From Kordiimonas pumila (GTDB lineage: Bacteria > Pseudomonadota > Alphaproteobacteria > Sphingomonadales > Kordiimonadaceae): a stretch of 64,000 bases of DNA. Where the stretch lies: contig NZ_CP061205.1 in NCBI RefSeq assembly GCF_015240255.1, positions 1,571,501-1,635,500 on the forward strand, given 5' to 3'. The position numbers and the translations under genes are program-made. Of this stretch, positions 25,545 to 35,199 are shown one piece after another (position 1 is the stretch's first letter; each line of letters opens with the position of its first letter). A model generated the notes under the pieces. The model was not told the origin of the DNA and made no database searches. It saw only the letters and a program-made list of their open reading frames with translations.

Positions 25545-26858
25545 ATGATTGTAAACCTGAAAAGGAAAATCACTAAAATAGCACGTGTTGCAAGCTGTGT
25601 TTCAGCTCTTATGTGGGCTACTAGCGCCTATGCGCAGGGCGACGATTTTACATATATTCATGCGGGCAAGCTGCTTGATGTACTGGAAGGTAAAATGCTT
25701 ACTGACCAGCTTATCACGGTTGAAGGCGAACGGATTGTAAGTGTTGAACCTTGGCATGAACAGGCTTCTGGCACAGATGTGATAGACTGGTCAGGCTATA
25801 CCGTTTTGCCGGGCATGATAGACGGGCACACACACTTGGTTGGTGGCCCGCAGTCAGAAGATGTTCTGGCGCCGCTTAAGGTAACAAAGGCTGATGATCT
25901 GGCTTACGGGGTTAAAAATGCGTATGCCACTTTAAAAGCCGGGTTTACGTCAGTGGTGGATGTGGGCACATATAGGGGCTTGACCGATGTTGAACTGCGC
26001 GATCAGATAAATGCGGGTGAAATTTTAGGCCCTCGTATGATTGTTGCGGGTGCATACCTTACTATCCCTGGCGGCGGCGGTGAAGTTGTTGGCCTGAACG
26101 CAGGGGTTGATATTCCGGCAGAATACAGAATGGGTGTGGCAACCGGCGAAGAAGAAGTGCGCACTGTGGTGCGGCACCTTATTGAAGGCGGTGCAGACTT
26201 TATAAAAATGATAGCAACCGGCGCCGTTCTAACCAATGGCACAGACCCGGGCCAGCCTGAGTTTACCGAAGCCGAGATGAAAGCAGCGGTAGATGAAGCG
26301 GCTAAATACGGCAAGTATGTAACAGCCCATGCACACGGCGCCGAAGGTATTAAAATGGCGGTACGTGCCGGGGTTCGCTCTATTCAGCATGGCTCGATTA
26401 TGGACGATGAAGGCGTTGCCATGATGAAAGAGCATGGCACCTGGCTTGTGGCTGACATTTATAACGGCGACTATATCAAGGAAGTTGGCACAGCCGAAGG
26501 CTGGGATGCCGAAATTCTGAAAAAAAACAACGATACAACGGATACCCAGCGGGTAGCCTTTACAAAGGCTGTTAAAGCCGGGGTTAATATCGCTTTTGGT
26601 ACAGATAGCGGCGTTTTCCCGCACGGCCTGAACGCACGGCAAATGGCCTATATGGTTAAATACGGCCTTACCCCTATGCAGGCAGTGCAGTCTGCCACCA
26701 TTTGGGGTGCGCGCTGTATGTCACTTGAGGCGAATGTAGGGTCCATAACGCCGGGTAAATATGCAGATATCATTGCGGTAAAAGGCGATGTATTAAAAGA
26801 TATTACCCTGCTTGAGCATGTGGATGCTGTCATGAAGGGCGGTGCGCTGGTTGAGTAA
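25545..26858 (+). CDS. Exported amidohydrolase (imidazolonepropionase/Xaa-Pro dipeptidase-like)
   Basis: 437 aa. A signal peptide occupies about residues 1-31 (basic start, hydrophobic core, ending SAYAQG). Binuclear metal-site motifs follow: GHTHLVG, IKMIATG (candidate carboxylated Lys), TAHAHG, SIQHGS and GTDSG. This is the branch of amidohydrolases that includes Sgx9260-type prolidases acting on Xaa-Pro or acylated amino acids. It begins two bases after the Rieske gene stop. Together with the S9 and M20 genes that follow, it suggests periplasmic breakdown of a proline-containing or N-acylated peptide-like substrate. Confidence 0.85.
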   Translation: MIVNLKRKITKIARVASCVSALMWATSAYAQGDDFTYIHAGKLLDVLEGKMLTDQLITVEGERIVSVEPWHEQASGTDVIDWSGYTVLPGMIDGHTHLVGGPQSEDVLAPLKVTKADDLAYGVKNAYATLKAGFTSVVDVGTYRGLTDVELRDQINAGEILGPRMIVAGAYLTIPGGGGEVVGLNAGVDIPAEYRMGVATGEEEVRTVVRHLIEGGADFIKMIATGAVLTNGTDPGQPEFTEAEMKAAVDEAAKYGKYVTAHAHGAEGIKMAVRAGVRSIQHGSIMDDEGVAMMKEHGTWLVADIYNGDYIKEVGTAEGWDAEILKKNNDTTDTQRVAFTKAVKAGVNIAFGTDSGVFPHGLNARQMAYMVKYGLTPMQAVQSATIWGARCMSLEANVGSITPGKYADIIAVKGDVLKDITLLEHVDAVMKGGALVE

Positions 26859-26874
26859 TTTTAGGGGGCTATGG

Positions 26875-28875
26875 GTGAACGTACAACAAGGGTTGTGGCT
26901 GGCTGTTTTTTGCATGGCTGGTGCTTTGTCCGCAGCGAGCGCGGCTGACAAAGGGCAGTCTTTTGACTTACAGGCATTACACAAGGTGCAGGCCGTGGGT
27001 ACACCTTCTCTGTCGCCTGATGGCAGCCTTGTTGTCTATGACGTTAGCTATAATGATGTGGAAAAGGATGTATCAACGAGCGATATATGGCTTGTACCTT
27101 ATGCAGGCGGTACGCCGTATAAACTTATAGATACGCCCGATAAAAGTGAATGGGCACCACAGTTTAGCCCAGACGGCAAAACCATTGCCTTCCTGTCGGA
27201 AGCCGAGGACGGTACAAGCCAGCTGTTCACTGTACCGGTCACGGGAACTACGGTTCAGCAGATAACAGATGTTGCAGAAGGTGTGCTTGAATTTGACTGG
27301 GCACCAGATAGCAAACGCCTTGTATTTACGGCTTTTGTAGGCAGTGCTCAGGCAAATGCAGCGGGTACAGCAGCCCCTGTGGTAGTGAACAGGTTTAAGT
27401 ATCAGGAAGACTGGGTAGGGTATCTCACCGGGCAGCGGCGGCACATGCATATTGTTGACGTGGTACAGAAAACTACTGTTCAAATAACCCGCGGCGAGCA
27501 GGATTTCTGGTTGCCAGCATGGTCACCTGACGGGCGGTGGATAGCTGTTGTTTCCAAAGATACAGGCGATGTGGATAAAAACCTGAATACAGATGTTTTT
27601 ATCATGCCGCCGGTTGAAGGGGGCGCGTTAAAACGTATCAGCACATTCGACGGTACAGATGTAGACCCAGACTGGGCATCGCCGCCCGCGTGGTCGCCAG
27701 ACAGTGAAAAGCTTGTCTGGCTTGCAAGCGGCGAAAGCAAATGGATTTATTATGCGCCGTGGCAACTGACAGTCGCGAATATCCACACGGGTGATGTGCG
27801 CGAGGTTGCCCGTATCGACCGCTGCTTTTATGTGCCAAAATGGTCGGCTGACAGCGTGCATGTTGTTGCGCTGCTGGAAGAAGACCGGGCCACGTGGGTC
27901 ACAAAAATCAACACAGAAACAGAGGAAATTACCCGTCTTACACAGGGGCCAAAGTTTGCCTACGGCTTTGATCTGGCTGGTGATGATCATATCGTGGTTT
28001 TACAGTCTGATGATAATACCCCTTACGAGCTGTATAGCGTTGGTAGCGACGAGCAGAAACTTACAGCCCATAACGACTGGCTTAGGGGCTATTCTCTGGC
28101 AAAAACCGAGGCATTTGACTTTGAAAGCGATGGTCACATGATTGGCGGCCTGATTGTTTATCCGCCTGATTATGATGCCAGCAAAACCTACCCGGCTCTT
28201 TTTAGGCTGCACGGCGGACCTGTGTATCAGTATTCGCATGAATTTGAGGCAGATTGGCAAATATACGCAGCTAGTGGTTATATTGTTGTGGGTATTAATC
28301 CGCGTGGGTCGTCCGGCAAAGGGTTTGAGTTTGCAAAGGCTATTTATGCTGATTGGGGTAATGTAGATTCAAAGGATATTATTGCAGGCGTGCAGTATCT
28401 GGCGGGTAAAGGTATTATAGATAAAACGCGGCTTGGCACCGGTGGCTGGAGTTACGGCGGCATGCTTACCAATTATGTGATTGCAACGGACACGACTTTT
28501 AAAGCGGCGGTGAGCGGCGCGGGATCGGCAAACATGCTTGGTATGTACGGGCATGACCAGTATGCCCGGGAATATGAACTGGAACTGGGCACGCCGTGGC
28601 ATAATATGGATGCCTACCTTAGGGTTAGTTTCCCGTTTTTTAAGGCAGATAAAATTACAACGGCCACACTTTACCAGTGTGCGGAAAAAGACCTTAATGT
28701 ACCATGCCTTGGGGCTGAACAAATGTATCAGGCGCTTAAATCGCTAGGCACAGATACAGAGCTGGTTATTTATCCGGGCGAGCATCACGGGTTGACAGTA
28801 CCCAGTTATCAAGAAGACAGAATAAGGCGTAATCTTAGCTGGTATAATAGGTACCTAAAAAAGATCAGTGACTGA
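26875..28875 (+). CDS. S9 family prolyl oligopeptidase, exported
   Basis: About 666 aa from a GTG at 26875, chosen for the AGGGGG six bases upstream and for the signal peptide that then starts cleanly (to about residue 24, SAASAAD). An earlier in-frame ATG at 26842 overlaps the previous gene. An N-terminal beta-propeller (repeated SPDG/WSPDG motifs) precedes the alpha/beta hydrolase domain. That domain has the nucleophile S526 in GGWSYGG and catalytic His at 637-638 in GEHHGL. It cleaves peptides, often after proline or acylated residues, in the periplasm. It lies between the amidohydrolase and the M20 peptidase. Confidence 0.9.
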   Translation: MNVQQGLWLAVFCMAGALSAASAADKGQSFDLQALHKVQAVGTPSLSPDGSLVVYDVSYNDVEKDVSTSDIWLVPYAGGTPYKLIDTPDKSEWAPQFSPDGKTIAFLSEAEDGTSQLFTVPVTGTTVQQITDVAEGVLEFDWAPDSKRLVFTAFVGSAQANAAGTAAPVVVNRFKYQEDWVGYLTGQRRHMHIVDVVQKTTVQITRGEQDFWLPAWSPDGRWIAVVSKDTGDVDKNLNTDVFIMPPVEGGALKRISTFDGTDVDPDWASPPAWSPDSEKLVWLASGESKWIYYAPWQLTVANIHTGDVREVARIDRCFYVPKWSADSVHVVALLEEDRATWVTKINTETEEITRLTQGPKFAYGFDLAGDDHIVVLQSDDNTPYELYSVGSDEQKLTAHNDWLRGYSLAKTEAFDFESDGHMIGGLIVYPPDYDASKTYPALFRLHGGPVYQYSHEFEADWQIYAASGYIVVGINPRGSSGKGFEFAKAIYADWGNVDSKDIIAGVQYLAGKGIIDKTRLGTGGWSYGGMLTNYVIATDTTFKAAVSGAGSANMLGMYGHDQYAREYELELGTPWHNMDAYLRVSFPFFKADKITTATLYQCAEKDLNVPCLGAEQMYQALKSLGTDTELVIYPGEHHGLTVPSYQEDRIRRNLSWYNRYLKKISD

Positions 28876-28906
28876 AATAACAATCAACATGATTAAAGGG
28901 CAGACG

Positions 28907-30307
28907 ATGAAAAAAATAACAGGAATAATTAGTAGTATTTTGCTGGCGGGCCATGTGTGTATGCCAGCATATGCACTGGAGGCCGAGCAGCCATTTCAGG
29001 CAAAAGCCGAAGAAATGTTGCGCACCACAATTGGCATGCGCACGTCACAAGGTTTTGGTCAGGTTCCTAAAATGGCGGCGTATCTTGCTGGGGAATTTGA
29101 AGCAGCAGGCTTTGACAAAGCGGACATTCACATTCTGCCAATCGGCGAAACGGCTGCGCTTGTTGTACGCTATAAAGGTGATGGCAGTGCCGGCAAAAAG
29201 CCAATTTTACTGTCTGCCCATATGGATGTGGTGGCGGCTGATCCGGCAGACTGGGAACGCGACCCTTTCACAATGGTAAAAGAAAACGGCTATTATTTCG
29301 GGCGCGGAACGAGTGATAACAAGTTTGGCGTGTCTGTCCTTACGGCCACGTTGATGCGGTTAAAGTCAGAAGGTTTTGTGCCGGGTCGTGACATTGTTCT
29401 TGCCCTCTCTGGCGATGAAGAAACCGAGATGTACACCACCAGCAAGCTGGCAACGGAATACCGCAATTTAACAGACGCTGAATATGCACTTGTGGCAGAC
29501 GGCGGTGGTGGTCAACTTGATGAAGACGGGAATGCCATTGCCTTCAGTGTTGATAGTGCCGAAAAAACCTATGCAACATTTGAGATGAAGGCAGTGAACC
29601 CCGGTGGTCATAGTTCTGTGCCGCGCAAGGATAATGCGATTAAAGATTTGGCAACTGCCCTTACAAATATCTTTAACTACGAGTTTCCTGTGCAAAAAAG
29701 CGAACTTACCCTTGAATTTTTTGGCAAATCTGCCCCGCTTATTGGCGGCGAGCTGGGGGAAGCCATGAAGCGCTTTGCTGAAAACCCGGATGATGCCGAG
29801 GCTGTTGCCATTATCAGAAGTTACCCAAGCTATGTTGGCTCAACTGGCACAACCTGTGTGCCAACAATGCTGAAAGGCGGGCACGCAGAAAATGCCCTGC
29901 CGCAGTCAGCTGTTGCAACAGTGAACTGCCGTATTTTTCCAGGGGTTGGTGTACAGAAAACCCTTGAGCAGTTAAAAGCTGTGGCCGGGAATGATGCGCT
30001 GGAATGGACTGTGCTTGATAACCCGATTGAAAGTGATGCTTCGCCAATTCGGGCAGATGTGTTTACAGCGATTGCGAACGGTGTGCATGCATCCTACCCG
30101 GGCCTGCCGATTATTCCGCACATGGCATCGGGCGCATCAGACGGGGTGCATTTCCGGGCCAATGGTATTCCAAGCTATACTTTCTCAGGCATTTTCATGA
30201 AATCGTCCGATGAATATGCCCACGGTCTGAACGAGCGTGTGCCAACCGCGACGCTGCCAGTTGCCCTAAAAATGTGGCACAGCATTTTAACTGAACTGGC
30301 TAAATAA
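28907..30307 (+). CDS. M20 family metallopeptidase, exported
   Basis: 466 aa from ATG 28907, with AAAGGG six bases upstream. An ATG at 28868 inside the S9 gene end is less likely. A signal peptide spans about residues 1-23 (MKKITG start, ending PAYA). Zinc-site residues are H105 and D107 in SAHMD, bridging D137 in GRGTSDNK, and E171/E172 in SGDEET. A dimerisation domain (NPGGHSSVPRKDNAI) lies in the middle. M20 enzymes remove single amino acids or hydrolyse N-acyl amino acids. It ends the operon, with a strong terminator 15 bp downstream. Confidence 0.9.
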   Translation: MKKITGIISSILLAGHVCMPAYALEAEQPFQAKAEEMLRTTIGMRTSQGFGQVPKMAAYLAGEFEAAGFDKADIHILPIGETAALVVRYKGDGSAGKKPILLSAHMDVVAADPADWERDPFTMVKENGYYFGRGTSDNKFGVSVLTATLMRLKSEGFVPGRDIVLALSGDEETEMYTTSKLATEYRNLTDAEYALVADGGGGQLDEDGNAIAFSVDSAEKTYATFEMKAVNPGGHSSVPRKDNAIKDLATALTNIFNYEFPVQKSELTLEFFGKSAPLIGGELGEAMKRFAENPDDAEAVAIIRSYPSYVGSTGTTCVPTMLKGGHAENALPQSAVATVNCRIFPGVGVQKTLEQLKAVAGNDALEWTVLDNPIESDASPIRADVFTAIANGVHASYPGLPIIPHMASGASDGVHFRANGIPSYTFSGIFMKSSDEYAHGLNERVPTATLPVALKMWHSILTELAK

Positions 30308-30322
30308 GCTGGGCCTTAAAAG

Positions 30323-30353
30323 AAAAGCCTGAGTAGAAATGCTCAGGCTTTTT
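30323..30353. terminator. Bidirectional terminator between M20 and sulfotransferase genes
   Basis: An 11-bp stem (AAAAGCCTGAG 30323-30333 with CTCAGGCTTTT 30342-30352) and 8-nt loop. T-rich tracts occur on both strands, so it can end both the plus-strand peptidase operon and the minus-strand sulfotransferase gene. Confidence 0.85.
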
Positions 30354-30377
30354 CGTGATTTCAGGCTTTTTCAGACT

Positions 30378-32390
30378 TTAAATGGGATAGCGATCCAGCA
30401 CCGGGCCTAATGCTTCTTTGAGCGGGCCTAAAAATTCTTCATAGTGTCGCCACTGCTCTAGCCCTTTGTCGTAAATGGGTTGGCGTACCTGCTCTGAACT
30501 AGGTGTTCTAACGGCCCTGTCTGTTTCGTAGAATTTCAGGCAGGCTTCTTCGAACTCAAGGTCGCAGTAATCTAAAAGCTTGCGTATCTGGGTTTCGGTG
30601 TCGGCAACCATTTCTTCATATTGTACGCGGTGAACACGGCCTGGCAAAACCTCGTCCCAGTGGTCCATCAATTTCACATAATCACGGTAATAATGGCCAA
30701 TGTCGCTTAGGTCATAGGAAAAGGTCTGTCCGCGCGCAAAAAGCTGCTTGTAGCCTGAAAAGCAGCCGCCCATAGGGTGGCGTCTGGCATCAATAATTTT
30801 GGCATTTGGCAGTATCATGTGAATAAGGCCAATATGCTGGAAGTTGTTTGGCATTTTATCAATGAAAAACGGTGTGTTGTTCAGGCGTTGGATGCGTGTT
30901 GTCTCCAGATATTGTGCGCCTAGTCTTGCAAAATCATCGGCTGATAAATCGTTCAATATTTCCGGGTATTTTGAGGCGCTTTTCACACGCTTCTTGCCGC
31001 CAAGGTCGCGGGACATAGCGATAATGTCGACCAGTTCTGCCGTGCCTTCTACCTGTGAATGGCTTGCCAGAATTTGCTCGAGAAGGGTGGAACCGGCACG
31101 CGGAAGACCGACAATAAAAATGGGGTCTGGGGCAGGGCAGCCTTGTCCTTCTCTGGTTTTAAAGAAGTCTGTATCTAGAACCTTTATCTGGCGGGCGGTA
31201 TCATAAATGTTGATTTTGGCATCGTAAGGTTGCTGTACCCGGCGGATCGCGTTGCCGCGCTTATAGTATTTGAAAGAGTTCTCATATTCTTTCCTGTCTT
31301 CATAGGCCTTGCCAAGTGCAAACGCGAGGTTGGCCTGATCTTCTGCTTCACCGCCGCCTTCTGCGGTCACTTGTGATAGCATCAGGTCGACGTCTTCATC
31401 TGTAAATCTGAATGTTTTAAGGTTCGCGAGGCTCCAGTATGCTTCGCCGATGCTGGGTGTAAGCTTAATACAGGCCCTGTAGGCTGCAATTGAATCAGGT
31501 AGCCGGCCAACTGTTTTTAAGGTGTGGCCATAGTTTAGCTGTGCTCTGGCCTGATCCGGGTAATCAGCCAGAACTTTTTCATAGATTTCAAGGGCGGCTT
31601 CATGGTCGCCGCCGCGCACAAGAATACTGGCTTTTAAAATAAGATGGTTTGGGTTGCCGGGGTCGGTTGATAAAAGAATATCAACCTGTTTTAGGGCAGG
31701 CTCAAGATCTTGTTTGCGAAACAGGGCAATAACCAGTGTGTTGCGGGCAAAGTGAAACCCGGGTGCCAGTTCAAGGGCGCGCTCAAGCAGCTGTATGGCA
31801 TCTTTATACTGCCCAACCTTGATGCCAATATCGGCCAACAGCCGCATGGCAACAACATCTGTTGGGTGTTTTTTTAATATATTGCGCGCAAGGTGTTCAG
31901 CTTCAGGAATATTGCCTTGTTGAAACAGGTTTGTTGCCTCTGCAAGTTCAGGGTGTTTTGACAGGGTTTGCAAGTATCTGGTCATGGCGGTATTAGCGCC
32001 TGTCGTATCGCCGTAGAGAGAAAGTTGTTCAGCAAGCGCACGCCACGCTTCAGCATATTCGGGGGTGATCGCAACGGTTTTCTGGAAAGCCTGAATAGCC
32101 TCTTTGCCGCGCCCAGCGGCACTGAGGCATAAGCCAAACTCAAGCCATACGGGGGCAGAGTTTGGCAAGCCTTTTGCCAATGGTTCTATTGTGGCAAGGG
32201 CCTGTGGCAGCTTGCCCTGAAACCTGTAAGCCGCGCCCAAAATCTGTTTTGCAGGGTTGATGTTTGGGTACACCTTTAGAATTTCTTCCGCCTGTATGCC
32301 AGCTGCCTGCGGGTTACTTTGCAGTAAGCTAGCGGCATGTTGCAGAGCAGTTTTTAAATCCCCGCGAGGCGTGTCATCTGAAGGTTTCAT
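30378..32390 (-). CDS. TPR-repeat sulfotransferase
   Basis: 670 aa. About residues 10-345 are tetratricopeptide repeats (repeating patterns such as AWRALAEQLSLYGD and ARAQLNYGHTLKTVGRLPDSI). The C-terminal part is a sulfotransferase domain with the 5'-phosphosulfate loop GLPRAGST at about 428-435 and a later 3'-phosphate region. No signal peptide is visible. Such fusions are common in TonB-rich marine alphaproteobacteria and transfer sulfate from PAPS to an unknown acceptor. It stands alone on the minus strand between the peptidase operon and the TonB receptor, so its link to that cluster is uncertain. Confidence 0.85.
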   Translation of the reverse strand: MKPSDDTPRGDLKTALQHAASLLQSNPQAAGIQAEEILKVYPNINPAKQILGAAYRFQGKLPQALATIEPLAKGLPNSAPVWLEFGLCLSAAGRGKEAIQAFQKTVAITPEYAEAWRALAEQLSLYGDTTGANTAMTRYLQTLSKHPELAEATNLFQQGNIPEAEHLARNILKKHPTDVVAMRLLADIGIKVGQYKDAIQLLERALELAPGFHFARNTLVIALFRKQDLEPALKQVDILLSTDPGNPNHLILKASILVRGGDHEAALEIYEKVLADYPDQARAQLNYGHTLKTVGRLPDSIAAYRACIKLTPSIGEAYWSLANLKTFRFTDEDVDLMLSQVTAEGGGEAEDQANLAFALGKAYEDRKEYENSFKYYKRGNAIRRVQQPYDAKINIYDTARQIKVLDTDFFKTREGQGCPAPDPIFIVGLPRAGSTLLEQILASHSQVEGTAELVDIIAMSRDLGGKKRVKSASKYPEILNDLSADDFARLGAQYLETTRIQRLNNTPFFIDKMPNNFQHIGLIHMILPNAKIIDARRHPMGGCFSGYKQLFARGQTFSYDLSDIGHYYRDYVKLMDHWDEVLPGRVHRVQYEEMVADTETQIRKLLDYCDLEFEEACLKFYETDRAVRTPSSEQVRQPIYDKGLEQWRHYEEFLGPLKEALGPVLDRYPI

Positions 32391-32765
32391 AAAGTTCCAC
32401 GATGTTAGGTAACTAGAAATTTTAAGGCGAAGCAGGCATAGCTAAACATACATTTTACAAAGAAGTAAATTACAAATCCAAATAAAACTGGCAAGCATTT
32501 CACGTTTTGAGTCTATTTTAGAGATTTGTAAATATTTTATCCCTAATCTTTATAAATGGCAGCATTCCGCCAAATAATGGATAGGCGAATACTGTACCTT
32601 TTAAGTGTAATTAGTCCTGTACATTTGTTCAAAACTATGTACCGTCATATATGGAAAGTTTCATGTAGTCAATCATGGGGCATTTCATAAAAAACAGGCA
32701 AATATTGCAAATACACTGGGATATTTGCGTGAAATAATAAGCCACACTTTAGGGAGTAGAACAAA
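32391..32765. promoter_or_regulatory. Intergenic region with TetR operator candidate 3
   Basis: 375 bp, AT-rich, no gene seen. It separates the divergent sulfotransferase and TonB receptor genes. At 32618-32631 it holds TGTACATTTGTTCA, which is the complement of the operator core with one mismatch from TGTACATTTGTACA, about 135 bp upstream of the receptor start. A CAAATAT...ATATTTG inverted repeat lies near 32698-32725. The receptor ribosome site is the AGGGAG near 32750. Confidence 0.5.
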
Positions 32766-35102
32766 ATGAAGAGTAGACACTCATTTTCGAAACCCGCACT
32801 TCTTGCATCAACCATGTTATTGTCTGGGGTTGCACCCGGGCTTTCTCCTGTTTATGCGGCAGAAGCGGATAAAGGGTTTTCACTTGAAGAAATCGTTGTA
32901 ACAGCACAGAAACGTGAATCAAACTTGCAGGATGTTGCTGTTTCTGTTCAGGTTTTAGGTAACAAGCAACTGGAAGACCTGAACGTGAATGCGTTTGATG
33001 ATTATATCCAGTTTTTGCCAACTGTATCATTCCAGTCATCCCGCCCTGGTGTTGCGCAAATCTATATGCGCGGTATTTCAAGCGGCGGGGATGGTAACCA
33101 CTCTGCCTCTATGCCAAGCGTAGGCGTGTATCTTGACGAGCAGCCCATTACCACTATTAATCAGGTGCTTGATCTGCACGTTTATGATGTTGCCCGCATC
33201 GAGACACTTTCTGGCCCACAAGGTACGCTGTTTGGTGCCAGTAGCCAAGCTGGCACAATGCGGATTATTACCAACAAGCCTGTAATCGGCGAGTTTGAAG
33301 CTGGTTATGATGTGGCGGTAAATTCTGTTTCCCACGGCGAGATGGGCTATACGCTTGAAGGGTATGTAAACCTGCCAGTTAGTGAAAAATCTGCCATCCG
33401 CCTTGTTGGTTGGCACGAAAAGGACGGTGGCTATATTGATAACGTACCGGCCGAATTGAATTATCTAGGTAGCGGTATCACGATCAATAATGATGATCTG
33501 GTTGAGGATGATTTTAACGATACGTCAACAACCGGTATGCGGGCGCTTCTAAAGTTTGACCTGAATGAAAACTGGACTATTACGCCCGGTATTACCTACC
33601 AAAAGCAAAAATCAACCGGCGTGTTTTCGCATGATCCGGAAGACTTGGGCGATTTGAACACGCGCGAGTTTTTCCCAACAGAATATGATGAAGACTGGTA
33701 TCAGGCTTCGCTGACTGTTGAAGGTAAAATCGGTGATATGGATATTGTTTATGCCGGTTCTTACCTGAACCGTAACGTAGACAGTATTTATGATTATTCT
33801 GGCTATGCTGAATATTTGGAAAGCTTTGGTTACTGTTATTATTATGATGCTGGCGGCAACTGCGTGGATCCATCGCAGTATGTGCTTGGCGATGAAAAAT
33901 ATAAACGCCAAAGCCACGAGCTTCGTATAGAATCCCCGGCTGAAAACAGACTGCGGTTTATTGCGGGTGTGTTCTACCAGCGCCAAACCCACGATTTTGA
34001 TTTGCAGTGGGTTGTGCCAGAAATGAACCCGGCGGATTCTGTGATCGAAGGCGGTACAACAACATGGCAAACCAAACAGGTGCGCACAGACCGTGAATAT
34101 GCGGCCTTCAGTGAAATAAGCTATGATCTTACCGAAAAGCTAACCTTGCTTGGCGGTGTGCGTTTTTATAAATACGACAATAGCCTATACGGCTTTAACG
34201 GCTTTATTGGCCACTGTACTGGTAGCTATGTAGACGGCGTGTTTGTAGAAGACCGCGAAAATGGTACGCCGCAATACCCGTGTTTTGATACCAAGATACT
34301 TGATGGACGTAAGAAAAATTCTGATGTGTTGTTCAAGCTGAACCTGACCTATCAGATTGATGATGACAAGATGGTTTATGCTACATACTCGGAAGGGTAC
34401 CGCCCCGGCGGCGTGAACCGTGCACGGGTGCCAAATATCCCGGGCTATGATGAAGACTTTGTCACCAACTATGAACTGGGCTGGAAAACCAGCTGGCTTG
34501 ATAACCGCTTGCGGTTCAACGGCGCTGCCTACTATATGAAATGGAGCGATATTCAGTTCAACTTCCTCGATTTCACGGTTTCCAACCTTACGATCATTCA
34601 GAACGTTGGGGGCGCGCGCACATATGGTGCCGAATTTGACCTTGATTTTGCCGCCACAGAGAATTTGACTGTTTCTTTCTCTGGTTCTTATAACGATGCC
34701 AAGCTGACAAGTGAATATAAGCGCAGTCCTGATAGCGATGTACTCGCACCTCCTGGCACACGGATGCCATATGTGCCGGTATTCCAGTTCACGTCATCTG
34801 CGCGGTACGAGCAGGATATCGCAGATATACCATCCTTCTTTCAGGCGTCGCTTTCATACACTGGGGACAGTTGGAGCAATCTGGATTTAAGCATACGGGA
34901 AAAGCAGCATAATTATGCGCTGCTTAACCTTTCTGCTGGTATTAGCGGTGATGGCTGGACGTTTAGCGTCTTTGCCGACAACGTAACTGATACACGCGCT
35001 GAAATCAGTAAGTTCTATCCGGGTTACCCAAGCGAGGTAGACACAACTATCGCGACAAACCGGCCAAGGACAATTGGCCTACGGTTTGGCCAGAAGTTCT
35101 AG
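32766..35102 (+). CDS. TonB-dependent receptor
   Basis: 778 aa. The signal peptide runs to about residue 31 (ending VYAAEA). The TonB box/plug start EEIVVTAQKRE is at about 41-51, then a plug with GPQGTLFGASSQAGTMRIITNKP. A 22-strand barrel region follows, ending in the aromatic C-terminal GLRFGQKF. It actively imports a large or rare substrate through the outer membrane. The upstream operator-like site relates it to the TetR/Rieske/peptidase cluster, making it the probable receptor for that cluster's substrate. It ends at a strong terminator shared with the convergent phytase gene. Confidence 0.9.
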   Translation: MKSRHSFSKPALLASTMLLSGVAPGLSPVYAAEADKGFSLEEIVVTAQKRESNLQDVAVSVQVLGNKQLEDLNVNAFDDYIQFLPTVSFQSSRPGVAQIYMRGISSGGDGNHSASMPSVGVYLDEQPITTINQVLDLHVYDVARIETLSGPQGTLFGASSQAGTMRIITNKPVIGEFEAGYDVAVNSVSHGEMGYTLEGYVNLPVSEKSAIRLVGWHEKDGGYIDNVPAELNYLGSGITINNDDLVEDDFNDTSTTGMRALLKFDLNENWTITPGITYQKQKSTGVFSHDPEDLGDLNTREFFPTEYDEDWYQASLTVEGKIGDMDIVYAGSYLNRNVDSIYDYSGYAEYLESFGYCYYYDAGGNCVDPSQYVLGDEKYKRQSHELRIESPAENRLRFIAGVFYQRQTHDFDLQWVVPEMNPADSVIEGGTTTWQTKQVRTDREYAAFSEISYDLTEKLTLLGGVRFYKYDNSLYGFNGFIGHCTGSYVDGVFVEDRENGTPQYPCFDTKILDGRKKNSDVLFKLNLTYQIDDDKMVYATYSEGYRPGGVNRARVPNIPGYDEDFVTNYELGWKTSWLDNRLRFNGAAYYMKWSDIQFNFLDFTVSNLTIIQNVGGARTYGAEFDLDFAATENLTVSFSGSYNDAKLTSEYKRSPDSDVLAPPGTRMPYVPVFQFTSSARYEQDIADIPSFFQASLSYTGDSWSNLDLSIREKQHNYALLNLSAGISGDGWTFSVFADNVTDTRAEISKFYPGYPSEVDTTIATNRPRTIGLRFGQKF

Positions 35103-35122
35103 GCTGTAGCAGTTAGAAAATA

Positions 35123-35160
35123 AAAGGCGGCGGGTACAAATGTATCCGCCGCCTTTCTTT
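35123..35160. terminator. Strong bidirectional terminator between TonB receptor and phytase
   Basis: A long stem (35123-35137 with 35142-35156, core GGCGGCGG/CCGCCGCC) closed by an AAAT tetraloop, with T-rich tracts on both strands. It serves the convergent receptor and phytase genes. Confidence 0.9.
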
Positions 35161-35199
35161 TAGGTGCCCGGGAAAACGCACCTAATTTTGCACGAGAGA

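Noticed and set aside
35134-35145. GTACAAATGTA, similar to the TetR operator core
   Set aside because: It is fully explained as the top of the terminator stem and its AAAT tetraloop; it lies downstream of two convergent genes, where an operator has no promoter to control.
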